From Larix sibirica (Eukaryota; Streptophyta; Pinopsida; Pinales; Pinaceae): a DNA stretch of 33,476 nucleotides. Location: contig NWUY0300031070.1 of the NCBI GenBank assembly GCA_004151065.3, positions 24,070 through 57,545 of the forward strand. Direction: 5' to 3'. The notes beneath the pieces are model-generated. The model was not told the origin of the DNA and did no database searches. It saw nothing but the letters and a program-made list of their open reading frames with translations. This document shows, one piece after another, positions 10,291 through 21,580 of this stretch. Both the position numbers and the translations under genes were made by a program. The number at the start of each line of letters is the position of its first letter. Within the stretch, counting starts at the first letter, position 1.

Positions 10291-11506
10291 GTGCATCATA
10301 GAGCATTATATACATGGTATGGCATGGGTTGTGTAGTGAGCCACTGAGAATGACACATTTAGACAAACCTTGAAGGCTCCTTTGAGGAGTGGATAAGGCT
10401 TGCTCTAAAAATAGAAAAAATTACAAGCATCACACAAATTTGTTTCCAGTGCCTTATTGTAACAAGGACTCTACCTAGAACCTTATAAATGAGGTAAAAA
10501 AGATGCTCTCTAAATGCTAATAATGTACAAAGTTTATGATCAATGTCTTCCATGGTTGGTTGATGTGACTATAATGGTGCCTCTCTTAACTTGTGCCCGG
10601 GACCTGCACAACTTTGTTGCTCTTTTGTATAAACTTCCCTTTACAAAATGATCTGCAATACACTACTCTTTAATCTTTACACTATTTTGTAGATGCCATA
10701 ACCGCATTCCATTAAAACTACTCTTCCTCCTTGCTGCTCCAATGGATGTTGGTGCTATCTCGAAGGATGCTTGGAGGCCAAACATAGAGTTCTCCTAGCA
10801 TAAGAAAGTAATATAAAAACATATATTGCAATGCTTTGAATGGGAGGCATCCTTTGCCATTTAAAAGAGAAATGCATGCATTGTTAAAGAAGCCCACAAC
10901 CTTACAAATATGCATGGTTCCACCTGCCTGCCCGACCCACGCCCGTTTTTCCGGTAGCTTTTTAACCAATTCCGGTCTAAATCTGGTCTGAAAATTACAA
11001 TTTTGGCAATGTTGCAATTTCAGCAATCACGATGAGTGGTCTCAGACTAAATGCGTAATTTTAAAACTACCCAAATCATCGAAATCACAATTTAAGCAAC
11101 GAAAATTGCGATTTGAACAACGAAAATTACAATTTAAGCAATTCTTAATCAACAAAATTCTGATAACGGAGGCGTTTTGATTGTTCCTTATACTGCTCCC
11201 CCGACCCATAGCCTTGCAAATAAGCATACTTTTCAGCCCTGCAAATCTGCATGGTTCCACATGCCTTTCCTTATGGCGTCAAGTTTCCGCAGTAAAAATA
11301 GTGGGTAGTTGGGCCATGGCAAGCGGCGCACCTTTGGACGGTGATTGTGATGGTGCTGATCTAAGATGACGACAACAACTACAATGGACACCAACACGAA
11401 ACGGGACGAATATTCCACTTGGTTCGCCCTGCAAATTCCAATCTCCGGCCCCGGACGATTCCAACCTCGGCCAGCGATGAAACTCTATGTGCCACGCTGG
11501 ATGGAA
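10291..11506. other. Intergenic, with a small GC-richer island
   Basis: Mostly featureless. Positions about 11,040-11,150 repeat a motif of the type CAATTTAAGCAACGAAAATT several times. Positions about 11,240-11,600 are richer in G+C and open on both strands (for example a + frame from ATG 11366 to 11563), but no encoded peptide is recognisable. Confidence 0.4.
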
Positions 11507-11930
11507 CGTGTCCCACACACCAAACCAGAGGATCGTCTACACAACACAGAACACGGTTCTTGACTGACGCCGGGGACCTGAATCTTGACTCTCAGCAACG
11601 GAGTAAGCTAAACGTTTTGGTGATTTTTTTGGGTCGAATCTGGTTGTATTTTGTTAAAACTGCAGATATACATTACTAAAATTGTATAACAGGGTATTGG
11701 AGGGCGTTGATCTGCAATCAAAAAAGCAATTTTAACAAAGAAAATTTTGACTTCAACAATGATTCGTCGCAATAAAAAAATGCAATTTCAACAATGAAAA
11801 CTCGCAATTTCAATAATAATTCATCGCAAACGTGTTATGCACACCAAATCAGAGTATTGTCTACATGACACAGAACATGGTTCTTGACTGACGCCAAGGC
11901 GCTGAATCTTGACTCTTGGCAACTCCATTC
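11507..11930. repeat. Direct repeat about 100 bp long, period 324 bp
   Basis: Positions 11507-11605 and 11831-11930 share the order CACACCAAA-CAGAG, GTCTACA-ACACAGAACA, GGTTCTTGACTGACGCC and CTGAATCTTGACTC. The intervening part contains more CAATTT-CAACAATGAAAA motifs like those near 11,050. Confidence 0.8.
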
Positions 11931-13248
11931 ATAGACCCAGAAGGTCTCAAACAAGAACTCAGTGCCTACTCCTTGAAACTGCATCCTTTCAATCTTGCAC
12001 AACCACCACCACCATCATCATCATCATCGTCATCATATGATCAGGATCCATAACATCCCTTCAGTAAGTCAACTTCTGTTCAGAAAGGAACCCTCTCCCT
12101 GGAACAGTAGCTGCAACCTGAGCCTCTCAGTTTCAATAAAAACCCCACCAGCATCATCATTATCATGTGACTGAGATCTGAACACCCATTCAAGTCAACT
12201 TCCATCCCATCCCATCCCATCTTGCAGAAGCCAAAACAGGAAAAAGAAATATATCCAGAAATATCTGTGTGGGCCCATAATCCTACATGGCCATCATAAT
12301 TGAATAAAGCACCAAAAAACCTCCAGGCCAACCAGTGGAGAGTTTCAGTACACAAGAAATGAGTTTTCACGCAACTTATCTTGGAAGAAGGGAACGCATG
12401 TTTTGAGACCAAGTAAAATATTGGACGTGGAAGTGGTCAGCCAATGACACATCCGGAGACAGCATGTCATGTAGTGGGTTTGTTTTTTGTCGGACCCCCA
12501 AAAAGAAAGAAAAAAAAAAGGTATAACCGCCCTTACCTAACAAATGGTCCTTCTTGCAAATCACGCCAGGGAATCCAATTGAAGCCAACCGATTCCTCTC
12601 GGGTGGTTCCATCCACAAGATTGCTTCCACACAAAGTTCATTATATATCTTGGAAATCTGTAAAATCTGCATTTATATTGTATGCCATTATCATGCAAAT
12701 CAATCAGAGGAGAATAAAAAAGCAAAATTAAAATGGTGCACAAAATGTTGAAAAATTGGTAATATATACATATATAAATAAAAGTAGAGATAACTTGGCA
12801 CTAAGCCTGTATTAATTATTGGTTTGGGAATATGTCTTAAAAAATTGAAAGATAAAGTGGCATAATGTTGTTGAACATGTTAAGGGTTACATCGTCGTTA
12901 CATGCACATCAGCAATCTTAAGTCCACTTCATTTAAAATACTCTTAACATAGTGTTGAACTTTGGGATCATATGTTTGAGGTATTTGTCAACACGCTAGT
13001 AGTTTTGGTTGGAAGGTAAGTATGACCATGGTAATTATGATCTAGTTTGCAATGTTATTGATATCTTCGTGCATGTCATTCAATGGCTTGTACACCTTGA
13101 AAGAAAGCACGGTTTGGTATTGTTGTGAACAATTGCCATTCATGAAGGGGACACCTTTTTTTCCTAGCCTTGTGAACCATTATGTTTGCATAAGAGCTCT
13201 CCAACATTGTTACTAGGCTCATGATGTAAAGGCCAAGACCAAGGTTTC
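11931..13248. other. Intergenic with short simple repeats
   Basis: CCACCATCATCAT repeats lie at about 12,001-12,040 and CATCC repeats near 12,205-12,222. A weak repeat of the CATCATCATxATCAT...AAGTCAACTTC block is present about 136 bp apart. Overlapping open frames on both strands (12,080-12,750) show no motif and none is convincing as a gene. Confidence 0.45.
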
Positions 13249-13338
13249 AAATCTCCCTAGAAGCCCCTTTGAGGTTTGTCATCTTTGGGATGTAAATCTC
13301 CCGAGAAGCCTCTTTGAGGTTCATTATCTTTGAGATAT
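13249..13338. repeat. 45-bp tandem duplication
   Basis: AAATCTCCC-AGAAGCC-CTTTGAGGTT-TCATCTTTG-GAT occurs at 13249-13293 and 13294-13338 with a few mismatches. Confidence 0.9.
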
Positions 13339-15161
13339 TTACCCATATCGTGCAGATATTCTAGGATTATAAGCTCATCCTCTGACTTATCTCTATGTGT
13401 CTAGTTGTGTTCACATGAAGGCAAGCTTATCAATGACTATTACCAACGGGATCGTAACGCATAATGTGAATAGAGCCATCATAGTCAAGATTCCAAAAGC
13501 TGTCATTCACAACTTGAAAAATCACAAGTAGAAACGTAAATAAAGCTAAATAAACTATTATCTAATGGGCTATTCAATTTATTTCATTCAAGTTGAATGA
13601 TTTTTTTATGAAATTTGGGTTTTGCTTTCTTATCCTTTTTCAATACAATCAACTCCATTCATCAAGAATACCAGGGCTATTGCTTCATGACAAAACATTT
13701 TGAAAACAATTGCAACCAACAATGTACTTAGAATCTTCCTTATACAAGCAATCATGATGGCCAAAACACAAAGACCTTGAGATGTGCTTTCATATATCGT
13801 TGCTACATTAAGCTTCAAATCATTAGACACAAAATACAATGGCAACAACAACTCTGAGATGAAGTCTTCGACTTTTTATTATTGAAGCTTCCGATCAACA
13901 TGAGCAAGCAACAACTCTATTTTAGATTTAATTTTGGGACAAAGACAATTTGTCACACTACGACAATGTCCTTCCACTATAAGAAGCCATGAAAGGTTGG
14001 TATCTATTCCATCAAAGTCGCCTTGTACCTAACCCCATCTATTTTTGTAAACACAAACACACAAAAAAATACAAACATAAATATATCATTGATGTTAACA
14101 ACAACCTAGTACCATTGATCCAACAAGCTACCACTAAAAAATCTTCAATATTCTCAATAAACAACAAATAAAAACAAATCATTTAAATACAACCATCTAA
14201 CTAATTTTCATAATCACCTTCCATCTCTCTTACATACTCATTCCCAAAAACAAAATCTTTAATTGCAACTACCACTACCACTTCACATGTTGAAAGGGTA
14301 TGCTAGCATCATAACCATATATCTATTATCCTGTATAAATATTAATATTGAATTCTTTAATAAAGTAAAAATATTCATAAATAAATCACATTTTACCCTA
14401 GTGGCATGGACTTTCATTTGTCATACGCATTTGTTGGTCAATGAGAGATGTTATAAACACTTCGTTTGGGATTACTAGAATTAAATTTAATTGGATAATA
14501 TTGCCATGCTTACTATTTGAACCCCATTTCAACATAACATGGGATTGGACCTCTGACAACCCGATTTCAACATACATGGGATTGGACTTTGACATTTAGG
14601 AAGTCCAGGAATTCAATGTGAAGAAGCATCTCTGATGGGGAACTTTATACCATGCCACCGCCAACTTTAATTAGTGCTCTCTTTAAAGGTGTAAAGTTCC
14701 AACCATTCAACTGCCATAAAATAACTTATATTTGTGTACTGTCTCACTCTTGTCAAAATCTTTAAGCACAAACATCCAGTCTTCTTTTCAATTACCACAA
14801 TGATGGAGCCAACCTCCCCTGGTAGGAAACATTGAAGAAAGTAGGGCTACTATTTTATCTGCTTGAAATGAAAATAATGTCTCACATGGAATAAAAGTGC
14901 ACTGTCGTTATAACTCACCAATAACTTCAATCTTTGAAATCAATGTTTCTCCATGTACATGTTCAAACCTAACTTAACAATATCACAGGCATGGTAATAA
15001 GACTGATTTTCTTATTAGATTTGATGTTGAGGATTTTTTATTTAAAACAATTTATATAATTGATATTTTTAAGTGAATACTTTACTCACAAAAGAGTGAT
15101 AACAGAGATCTTAGTTCAATGTTTGAAGATTTTTTTTTAAAACTGGTTAACAAAATATATG
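13339..15161. other. Intergenic, no gene seen
   Basis: Short frames on both strands lack motifs. A 38-bp-period duplication (CATTTCAACATAACATGGGA / GATTTCAACATACATGGGA) lies at about 14,522-14,596. From about 15,030 the sequence is a diverged direct copy of the left arm of the foldback that follows. Confidence 0.5.
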
Positions 15162-15282
15162 TTTTTGAAGAGAACACTTTACTTATTATCAGATTTAAGA
15201 GCGTATGATAACAGTGATAATAATAATCACTGTTATCATACTCTCTTGGCCCGGATGATGAGTGAAGTGTTCAATTCAAAAG
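15162..15282 (+). repeat. 121-bp foldback (57-nt arms, 7-nt loop); possible MITE or small-RNA hairpin
   Basis: The inner 16 bp pair perfectly (15203-15218 with 15226-15241, loop AATAATA). Pairing continues outward to 15172/15272: over 47 positions I count 38 Watson-Crick pairs, 5 positions that become G-U wobbles in a + strand transcript, and 4 mismatches. After a 2-nt mismatch it resumes through 15162-15169 with 15275-15282. A related but unpaired direct copy lies just upstream (about 15,030-15,112). This is compatible with a MITE-like foldback, an inverted duplication, or a young miRNA/siRNA precursor. Nothing shows transcription. Confidence 0.75.
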
Positions 15283-16474
15283 GTTGAAAAAATCATCAAT
15301 AAAACCTAATTATGATTCAACTTGAATTGAATATAAAGGACCCCTTTTCACATAATCATTAAATAATTTTTCTCAGAAAAATGTCTCTTTTATATATATG
15401 AGAGAGAATGACCTCATAAAAATATATGATAGAGAATGAAGGAAGATTATTAATGTGCAAAGTAGGGATATGCCACTGTAATAAGATAGCATAGAATATT
15501 GATATCTTAATAAATAGAAATTAAAGTTAAAAAAACCAGACATCAAATTACAACAAAGGAAAGTGAGTTATCCAATTACATAATTAAATATCTAGTGATA
15601 AAAACAAATTAAATATCAAATATTTTATTTCCAAACTAAATCGAATTCTAAGTTAATGGGATATAACTTAAGTGGTTTTTAGGAAACGTTGTTACCCCTT
15701 CAAACTTTCAAATTCTACTCTTTCAAATTCTACTTTATGATATATAAGAAAGAAATTCATTAATCACCTTTTAATTTGAAATTTCATATTGTGATCTGAT
15801 CCAAGTACTTCCCAAGTCTGCAAATATCAATCAAAATAACATGCCATGCATCTTTTTGAGCAAGCAAACCCAATCCATGGTCATACCATAAAATCACCAG
15901 GTTAAACCACATTGCTCAATTCAACACTTACATATCTGCATTATAAGTTTGAATGCTGTCAAAAAAATCAATTTTATATGATTTACTCCTTTGGTTCTTG
16001 TCTGTCTGAAACATAGTTGGACTTGACAGCTTACTGTTCTTCTCGGTTTATGTAGCAGATCTTTTCAAGTTACTTTTTGTAAAGTAATTTCCAACTTATA
16101 AATGTAAAAAGCTCCAATTTAGAAAAGCACCCAAAGAAGCACCCAATGGGAAAAAAAATCATAAAGAAACTTAGCCAGATAGTGGACTTTGGGTGGATGC
16201 CTACATCTTTTAAGATTAAATAACATGTTTGTAATTGATCAATATTTTGTATTAAGATTCAATTTAACTTAACCACCTGAGGGAAGGCTTTGTTTAACTT
16301 TCTACAATCAGCAAGCAGAATCTAATTATTATAATTCAACTCAACTCACTTGCAAAAGGACATGTATAAATTTGGAGTATATTGAGTCTTGACTGACAAA
16401 AACAATGTCTAAATATGGCCTGTAAATGTTTATGGTAAAGGTAGATTTCGTAACAGTGTGTTGGATAACTAATC
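15283..16474. other. Intergenic, no gene seen
   Basis: A/T-rich, stops in all frames, no repeat or motif that I can support. Confidence 0.5.
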
Positions 16475-16682
16475 TGTCAAACCAAGAAACAGTACTTTAC
16501 TCAAAACTCTCACATATAAGTTTTGCCTATCAAGGAAGCCTATTCAAATGACTTAAATGGGAGATAGATATCAAACATGTGTCAAACCAAGAAACGGTAC
16601 TTTACTCAAAACTCACATATCAGTTTTGCCTATCAAGGAAGCCTATTGAAATGGCTTAAATGGGAGATAGATGTCAATCATG
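16475..16682. repeat. 105-bp tandem duplication
   Basis: TGTCAAACCAAGAAAC-GTAC starts at 16475 and 16580. Both copies run through TTTTGCCTATCAAGGAAGCC to GGGAGATAGAT-TCAA-CATGTG. They differ by a few substitutions and one 2-nt indel. Confidence 0.95.
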
Positions 16683-18594
16683 TGTGTACACTGTAGATTG
16701 ATAGATAAGGAGATAGATAATATAGATATAGACAGAGATGCATACACATTTTTGGGCAATTTGGGAATTTGACAGATCAAACCAGCCTGCCTAGAGAAAG
16801 TAATGCTGAAGGAATCAATTTAGCATGACTCTCTGGTGTAAAGAGTAGATAATGATACTCAGGTACAAAGATCCTGTGAACACCATACCCTAAACCATAT
16901 GAGCACCTTCTAAAAGGAGCAACGTAAATGTACAACCATATAGAATGATTAGATCGATACAAAAAGACATGATTCCAAAGATAGTAACATCCACTAGTGG
17001 AAAACCATGAGAAAATGGAATTAAAAAAAGTAGGTATGATATATCATGGAACATCTTTGAGAACGCAATTTGAAATCAGAAGTTGCCGAGTAAATTGGTG
17101 ATGCAGAGATCAGTTTATGTTTCTGTAAAGATTCCAACTATAGCTTTACAAATTAAAATCTCACATAAATTACCATTGTTTCAAACCCACTCCAATTCAA
17201 GTCAGAAATCTGGAATCTGATATAGCAATGCATATGTTCTAAGAGCTATGATGCATTAAAAAAAAGTAACTTCACAATAAACCAACTATGGTCTCTTCAG
17301 AATTTAAAGTTCAACACTTCAATAAGAAATCAGAACTGAAATCAATAAATCATAGCCATTTGCATGTGACCCCTAAATGCATACTGAACCACCATGAAAA
17401 ATGATTACAGCTTTTTAGAAATGAGGCAGAGAAACTTGTCTTACACATGCATAAATCCTATAATCAATAATCATCCATGCTCCCAAGATAAGTTAGGAAT
17501 TCATCTAGTCCTGCAGTAAGGAAATGGAGATTCAAGCAACCGATGTCGATAACTCGTGCAATCATCTCAATAAAGAACCAAGAAACTAAAATTATTTCCA
17601 GTTCAGATTTGTTTCTAAAAGTACGAAGCACCAATTCATAGTAAAACTCCTACTGAAAACAAATGAAGATAATTATAAATCACTACATGGAAATTATGTT
17701 ACCATTCTGGACAGTTGCATTCCAGAAAAAATTTTAGTAACAACTAAACCTAAGATATGAAAAATCAGCAGAGCTAACATCCTAGCAAAAAATGTCAAAC
17801 ATTCAGAGAAGATAAGCTGTGAGTAGCAGTAAGGTTGACTTACTCTCAAACCTCTAAGAAACAGATCTCAAACAAATTAGAGGCAAACGAAGAAATGATA
17901 CAACCATGCATCACATTTGGATTGAAAATTATCAAGAAGCAAAAATTACACTGAGGCGGTGTTCATGACAAAAGAATAATTGCGTCCTTTCATTCACAGT
18001 TATGAAGACAAAAGCCTTTCACGTATAGCAGCATTGCTGGTTCATCAGAATTTGTTTACTCTGAAGAATAAGGAAAAAAATAATTGTTTGGATTGAAATC
18101 AGATCTTAGTTTCAGGTCCTTGAATTCAATCTCAAGTAACATATATGATATATCAACAGCTGCCAATGCTGTATATCTCTGAGGAATTATCTCATCTTTA
18201 CATGAAACAGTAAGCATCAAAATGGCTTGATTCACCAGATAAGCAAGTTACTCAGCAAGTTCCAACAGTCACAAAGATGGCATGCATGGTCTCCTTGGTT
18301 TGTCTGTCTGTCACTTACTTCATTGATCCAAGTCCAAATAAGTAACTACATAAGCGAAAAAACAAATGCTTTTTGTACATACCTAATAAGTAATGTACCC
18401 CATTTCCCAGCTCTCTCAGTTGAGGCAATTTTCACTCAATCCAAACTACCACCACCACCATCAGCAGCAAAAGAAGAATAAGGAGAAGAAGAAGAAGAGT
18501 TGGGTAGCTATAATCCAGTATTTGCCTCAATGAAATAATCTGCTTGTAGAACGGTTCACCTTTTGAGAGCTAGCAGGAACCACATTCCACCAGG
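16683..18594. other. Intergenic; includes the 3' flank of the zinc-finger gene
   Basis: No gene recognised. The 3' UTR of the - strand gene must lie in the first few hundred bases below 18,594, but I see no canonical AATAAA on the - strand close to the stop, so the cleavage site is not placed. Confidence 0.5.
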
Positions 18595-20181
18595 TCACAT
18601 GTCAAAAGCAGCTCGGAGGCCATCCTCGTCCATTGGCGGTGGTTGATTCAGGTCCAGCAACTCCTCTCCTCTCCAATTCCTTACTCTGCCACCTGATTCC
18701 TGCTTGGAAATCACACTGGTTGCAGTTTCTGTAACTCTATCACCCATCCAATGGCATCTCTTATGCCCACCTAAGGCCTGTCCTGAAAGAAATACCCTTT
18801 GACAGATTGAGCACTGATGAGGCCTGCTTGGCTTTTGTGAGAAAGATTCTTGCTGCTGCTGCTGCTCTGGACTCTCTTCTTGGGTCAAGTGGCTCATAGT
18901 CATAGTCATAGTCGCAGTTGCAGTCCCTCCTCCTTCCTCTTCCCTTGGAGCTTCAGATTCCATCATAAGACTCCCTTCACCTTCACCTTCAGCTTCCCCT
19001 TCCCCTTCACCTTCACCTTGAGCTGCAAAGCAACCCTTCACTTTCCTGTGACTAGCCCTATGCCCACCCAAGGCCTGGTGAGAATTAAACACCTTCTTGC
19101 ATGTGTTACAGCGATGTATGTATCTTCCCACATCGAACTCATTCTCCTTCCCAACTTCCCCACCCTCACGCTCATTCCTCGGCCTCCTCCTCTTCTTCTT
19201 CTGCACGATTCTCGCTTCTTCCTCAGAACCCGAGTCCTCAATACTCCCCTGAGATTCCAGGTTCGAAAACAGCGGAGGCTTGGAATCATACACAGACTCC
19301 TCAGTAGATTCTCTTTCACCATTAGCCCTTCCTGCAAGCATGACCAGCAAATTCGCAGTATCTCTATCATCGGCTGCCACTTCTTTACCATGCCTTTGCC
19401 TTTGCCTCTGCCTCTTCGGCTCCCTGGAGCTTCTATTTCTCGTCACAGACCAGCTACCAAACTGAGGAGCTACTAGCCCCTTATGCTCAGATCCAGATTC
19501 AGAGTAAGGGAAAACACCCGAGTTTGATTCCTGCCAGCAATTTCTCTTGGTACCACCACCACCCATCAACTCTAGACTGAATTCTGGATCCATGAGAATG
19601 CTACTCCTCTTAGGATTATTCCGCAGAGTGTAAAGAGAAACCATTTTGGGCGAGCAGCCATTGCTCAATTCTTGTTCATGGTGAGATGAAGCCGATGAAT
19701 CATCTTCTTCTTCTTCCTCCTCTTCATCTTCATCTTCATCCTCCGATCCGTCAACTTCGGCTCCCTTAAACAGAGACTTGGATGAAGAATTATTAGATGA
19801 ATCAGTAGCAACCGCAGCAACAGCAGCACGGGCGCCCTTAAACGAGGCACCATGTATTCGAATATGGCCACCCAATGCTCTACCCGAGCTGAAAGCTCTG
19901 TTACAATGTCTACAAACATGGTATCGATTCCTCCTACCTGGATTCGCTGCCCCTTCATCCTCATCTTCATCATCGGCCACAAGGGGATTTGTGTTTGCAT
20001 GGAAGTCATTGATCTGGCTTCTGGTTACTCTGGATTTTTTCCTGTTAGTCTTTGATCGAACAATCTCAATCATACCATTGGGACTAGGCGATTGCGATGA
20101 GGAGCCAGTTGAATTCTTGTTCTTGGTCCCATTGTCAATGCCTTCGGCGGGTTTAGGTGACTCCAAACTGTAACCCATCAT
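18595..20181 (-). CDS. ZAT-type C2H2 zinc-finger transcriptional repressor (three fingers, EAR motif)
   Basis: Predicted 528-aa nuclear DNA-binding protein of the plant C2H2 (ZAT1/4/9-like) family. Three fingers are visible: Cys90/Cys93/His106/His110 with RALGGH, Cys358/Cys361/His374/His378 with QALGGH, and Cys457/Cys460/His473/His477 with QALGGH. A C-terminal LLDLNQPPP (508-516) is a DLN-type EAR motif, known in this family to recruit TOPLESS-type corepressors. Residues 274-286 (DTANLLVMLAGRA) resemble the family's L-box. Basic clusters at 44-51 and 328-335 could be nuclear signals. Low-complexity stretches are long: acidic 144-161, Gly-Glu repeats 389-403, Thr/Ala/Met 420-429 and Gln 440-444. 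The frame is a single exon, usual for the family. Start: the codon before 20181 is TTG, so the first in-frame ATG is 20181; the adjacent second ATG (20178) has the better context (A at -3, G at +4). Target genes cannot be read from the sequence. Confidence 0.93.
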   Translation of the reverse strand: MMGYSLESPKPAEGIDNGTKNKNSTGSSSQSPSPNGMIEIVRSKTNRKKSRVTRSQINDFHANTNPLVADDEDEDEGAANPGRRNRYHVCRHCNRAFSSGRALGGHIRIHGASFKGARAAVAAVATDSSNNSSSKSLFKGAEVDGSEDEDEDEEEEEEEDDSSASSHHEQELSNGCSPKMVSLYTLRNNPKRSSILMDPEFSLELMGGGGTKRNCWQESNSGVFPYSESGSEHKGLVAPQFGSWSVTRNRSSREPKRQRQRQRHGKEVAADDRDTANLLVMLAGRANGERESTEESVYDSKPPLFSNLESQGSIEDSGSEEEARIVQKKKRRRPRNEREGGEVGKENEFDVGRYIHRCNTCKKVFNSHQALGGHRASHRKVKGCFAAQGEGEGEGEAEGEGEGSLMMESEAPREEEGGGTATATMTMTMSHLTQEESPEQQQQQESFSQKPSRPHQCSICQRVFLSGQALGGHKRCHWMGDRVTETATSVISKQESGGRVRNWRGEELLDLNQPPPMDEDGLRAAFDM

Positions 20182-20450
20182 CAAGAATCAGAAAATCCTA
20201 GCACAAACAGAGTCAGAGACACAAACCAGTTTACTGATTGATTAGATCTATAACCAAAATACCCACCACCTCATGAACAAACCCAACAGACCCTGTTTTT
20301 ATTGATTGATGAACATGAAGGATGAAAGGGCATTCCCTTCACTTCCCTTGTTCATGGAATGAACCAACCAGAAGAAGAGGAACACACAGGCGGCAGCAGC
20401 AGCAGAGCAAGCCCAGACGCCTAGCTCTGACGAATATCAGAACAACAATT
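20182..20450 (-). promoter_or_regulatory. Inferred 5' UTR with three upstream ORFs
   Basis: If transcription starts about 30 bp below the TATA box, the leader is about 270 nt. It contains three short uORFs on the - strand: 20355-20299 (18 codons, in the main frame but closed by TAA), 20333-20271 (20 codons, overlapping, different frame) and 20274-20248 (8 codons, main frame, closed by TAG). All end before the main ATG, so they could permit reinitiation and damp translation. An intron in the leader cannot be excluded. A GCAGCAGCAGCAG triplet run lies at about 20393-20405. Confidence 0.5.
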
Positions 20451-20477
20451 TACAATCCTATCTCCTTCTTCTTCAAT

Positions 20478-20489
20478 CTATTTATATAG
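20478..20489 (-). promoter_or_regulatory. TATA box of the zinc-finger gene
   Basis: On the - strand this reads CTATATAAATAG, a textbook plant TATA element, 297 bp upstream of the ATG. It is followed on the - strand by a GA-rich stretch. Further upstream an ACGTG core (about 20,600) and two CNGTTR MYB-type cores (near 20,710 and 20,726) are present; such short sites are common by chance. Confidence 0.65.
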
Positions 20490-21562
20490 AATCATTCCAT
20501 TTCTCTACTCCCAAGAAAAATACACAAACTTTCCTACTAGACTTCACCCTCCACCCTCTCCCATCCTCTCTGCTGCTTTCAAGTACATTCATACATTTTA
20601 CGTGTTTCCATCTCCTGTCATTTGATTTCATTTCGCCATAAATTTTTGTTTTTATCTCCTTTTCATTAACAACTTTAACCATGCACATCTGTCAGCATTA
20701 TGCCTTCACCGTTGAAATCCCCACAGTTGCACTTAATGGACCCAACTCCAAGGTAGAACAACCCTCAATGTCTGGATGGACGTTTTAATTTTCTTGTTTG
20801 TTTAGGTCAATGAATGCATGGCACCCCGGTCCAACCAAACAAAATTAACGAGGTATGATGCACGCAACAATGTTGGGGGAGTTGAATACACTAAAGTGAG
20901 GTGAAAAGCCAAGTCAGGTCATGGCATCCTTGGGCTCCGAAAGGCCTCCACTTTGGAAAAGAATATGAATATGAGGCCCCTCTTTACTTGTATGTTAGAG
21001 GCATATTTCACCTTATGGCTTAGAGAAGGTATATGCCAAAAGCCACAAGGTTAATGATAAATTATGGTTATGGTTAATGATAAATTATTGTTTATATTAT
21101 TTTGTTGGTTTAGATTGAATGGTGGAATAATTTAGATTTTATGTGGAAAGGTTTTGGGTAGATTTAGATGCTTTTGTTATATGTATCACTCACTATTTTT
21201 ATTATTATTTTAATGTCATAATCAATGTTTATCAATTTCCTACAAAGTTTTTTTCAAAAAATAAAGTCAGTGCCACCTATTATAGCACTAGATAAATTGT
21301 ATGATCGCTATACAAAGAAACCAACATAATAACATATTGACATTGAAACCTCCTTGTATGTAACTTTGACATAACACCTTTTTCCTTATAAATCACTTTG
21401 ACATAAGAATTTAGTTGAATGATATTTATTCTTACCCTGAAACATCTATTTATATTTATATGTTAAAATCATTTTCATCTTCTAATTTTTTATAATATAA
21501 AATGTGAAGTCATATATATATAAAATGTGAAGTTAGAGTTAATAATTGTTTATAGATTAATT
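20490..21562. other. Upstream region of the zinc-finger gene, up to the LINE
   Basis: No gene. Positions 20,490-20,960 are the proximal promoter region. From about 21,040 it is A/T-rich with small direct repeats such as GGTTAATGATAAATTAT (about 21,048 and 21,072) and ATAAAATGTGAAGT (near 21,495 and 21,520). Confidence 0.5.
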
Positions 21563-21580
21563 AAAAGTATTTAGATTTTT

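Noticed and set aside
11366-11563. 65-codon + strand frame in the GC-richer island
   Set aside because: Not recognisable as any protein; kept only as a lead in the findings.
12080-12751. Overlapping frames of 60-110 codons on both strands
   Set aside because: No domain, no promoter-like context, simple repeats nearby, and competing frames on both strands.
18850-19476. 208-residue open frame on the + strand, and another at 19778-20173
   Set aside because: Both lie antisense inside the zinc-finger gene, and their openness follows from its repetitive acidic, Glu and Gln codons. The - strand frame has three complete C2H2 fingers and an EAR motif.
20182-20184. TTG codon as start of the zinc-finger protein (one extra residue)
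   Set aside because: Plant nuclear genes start at ATG; the first in-frame ATG is 20181, and the next at 20178 has the better context.
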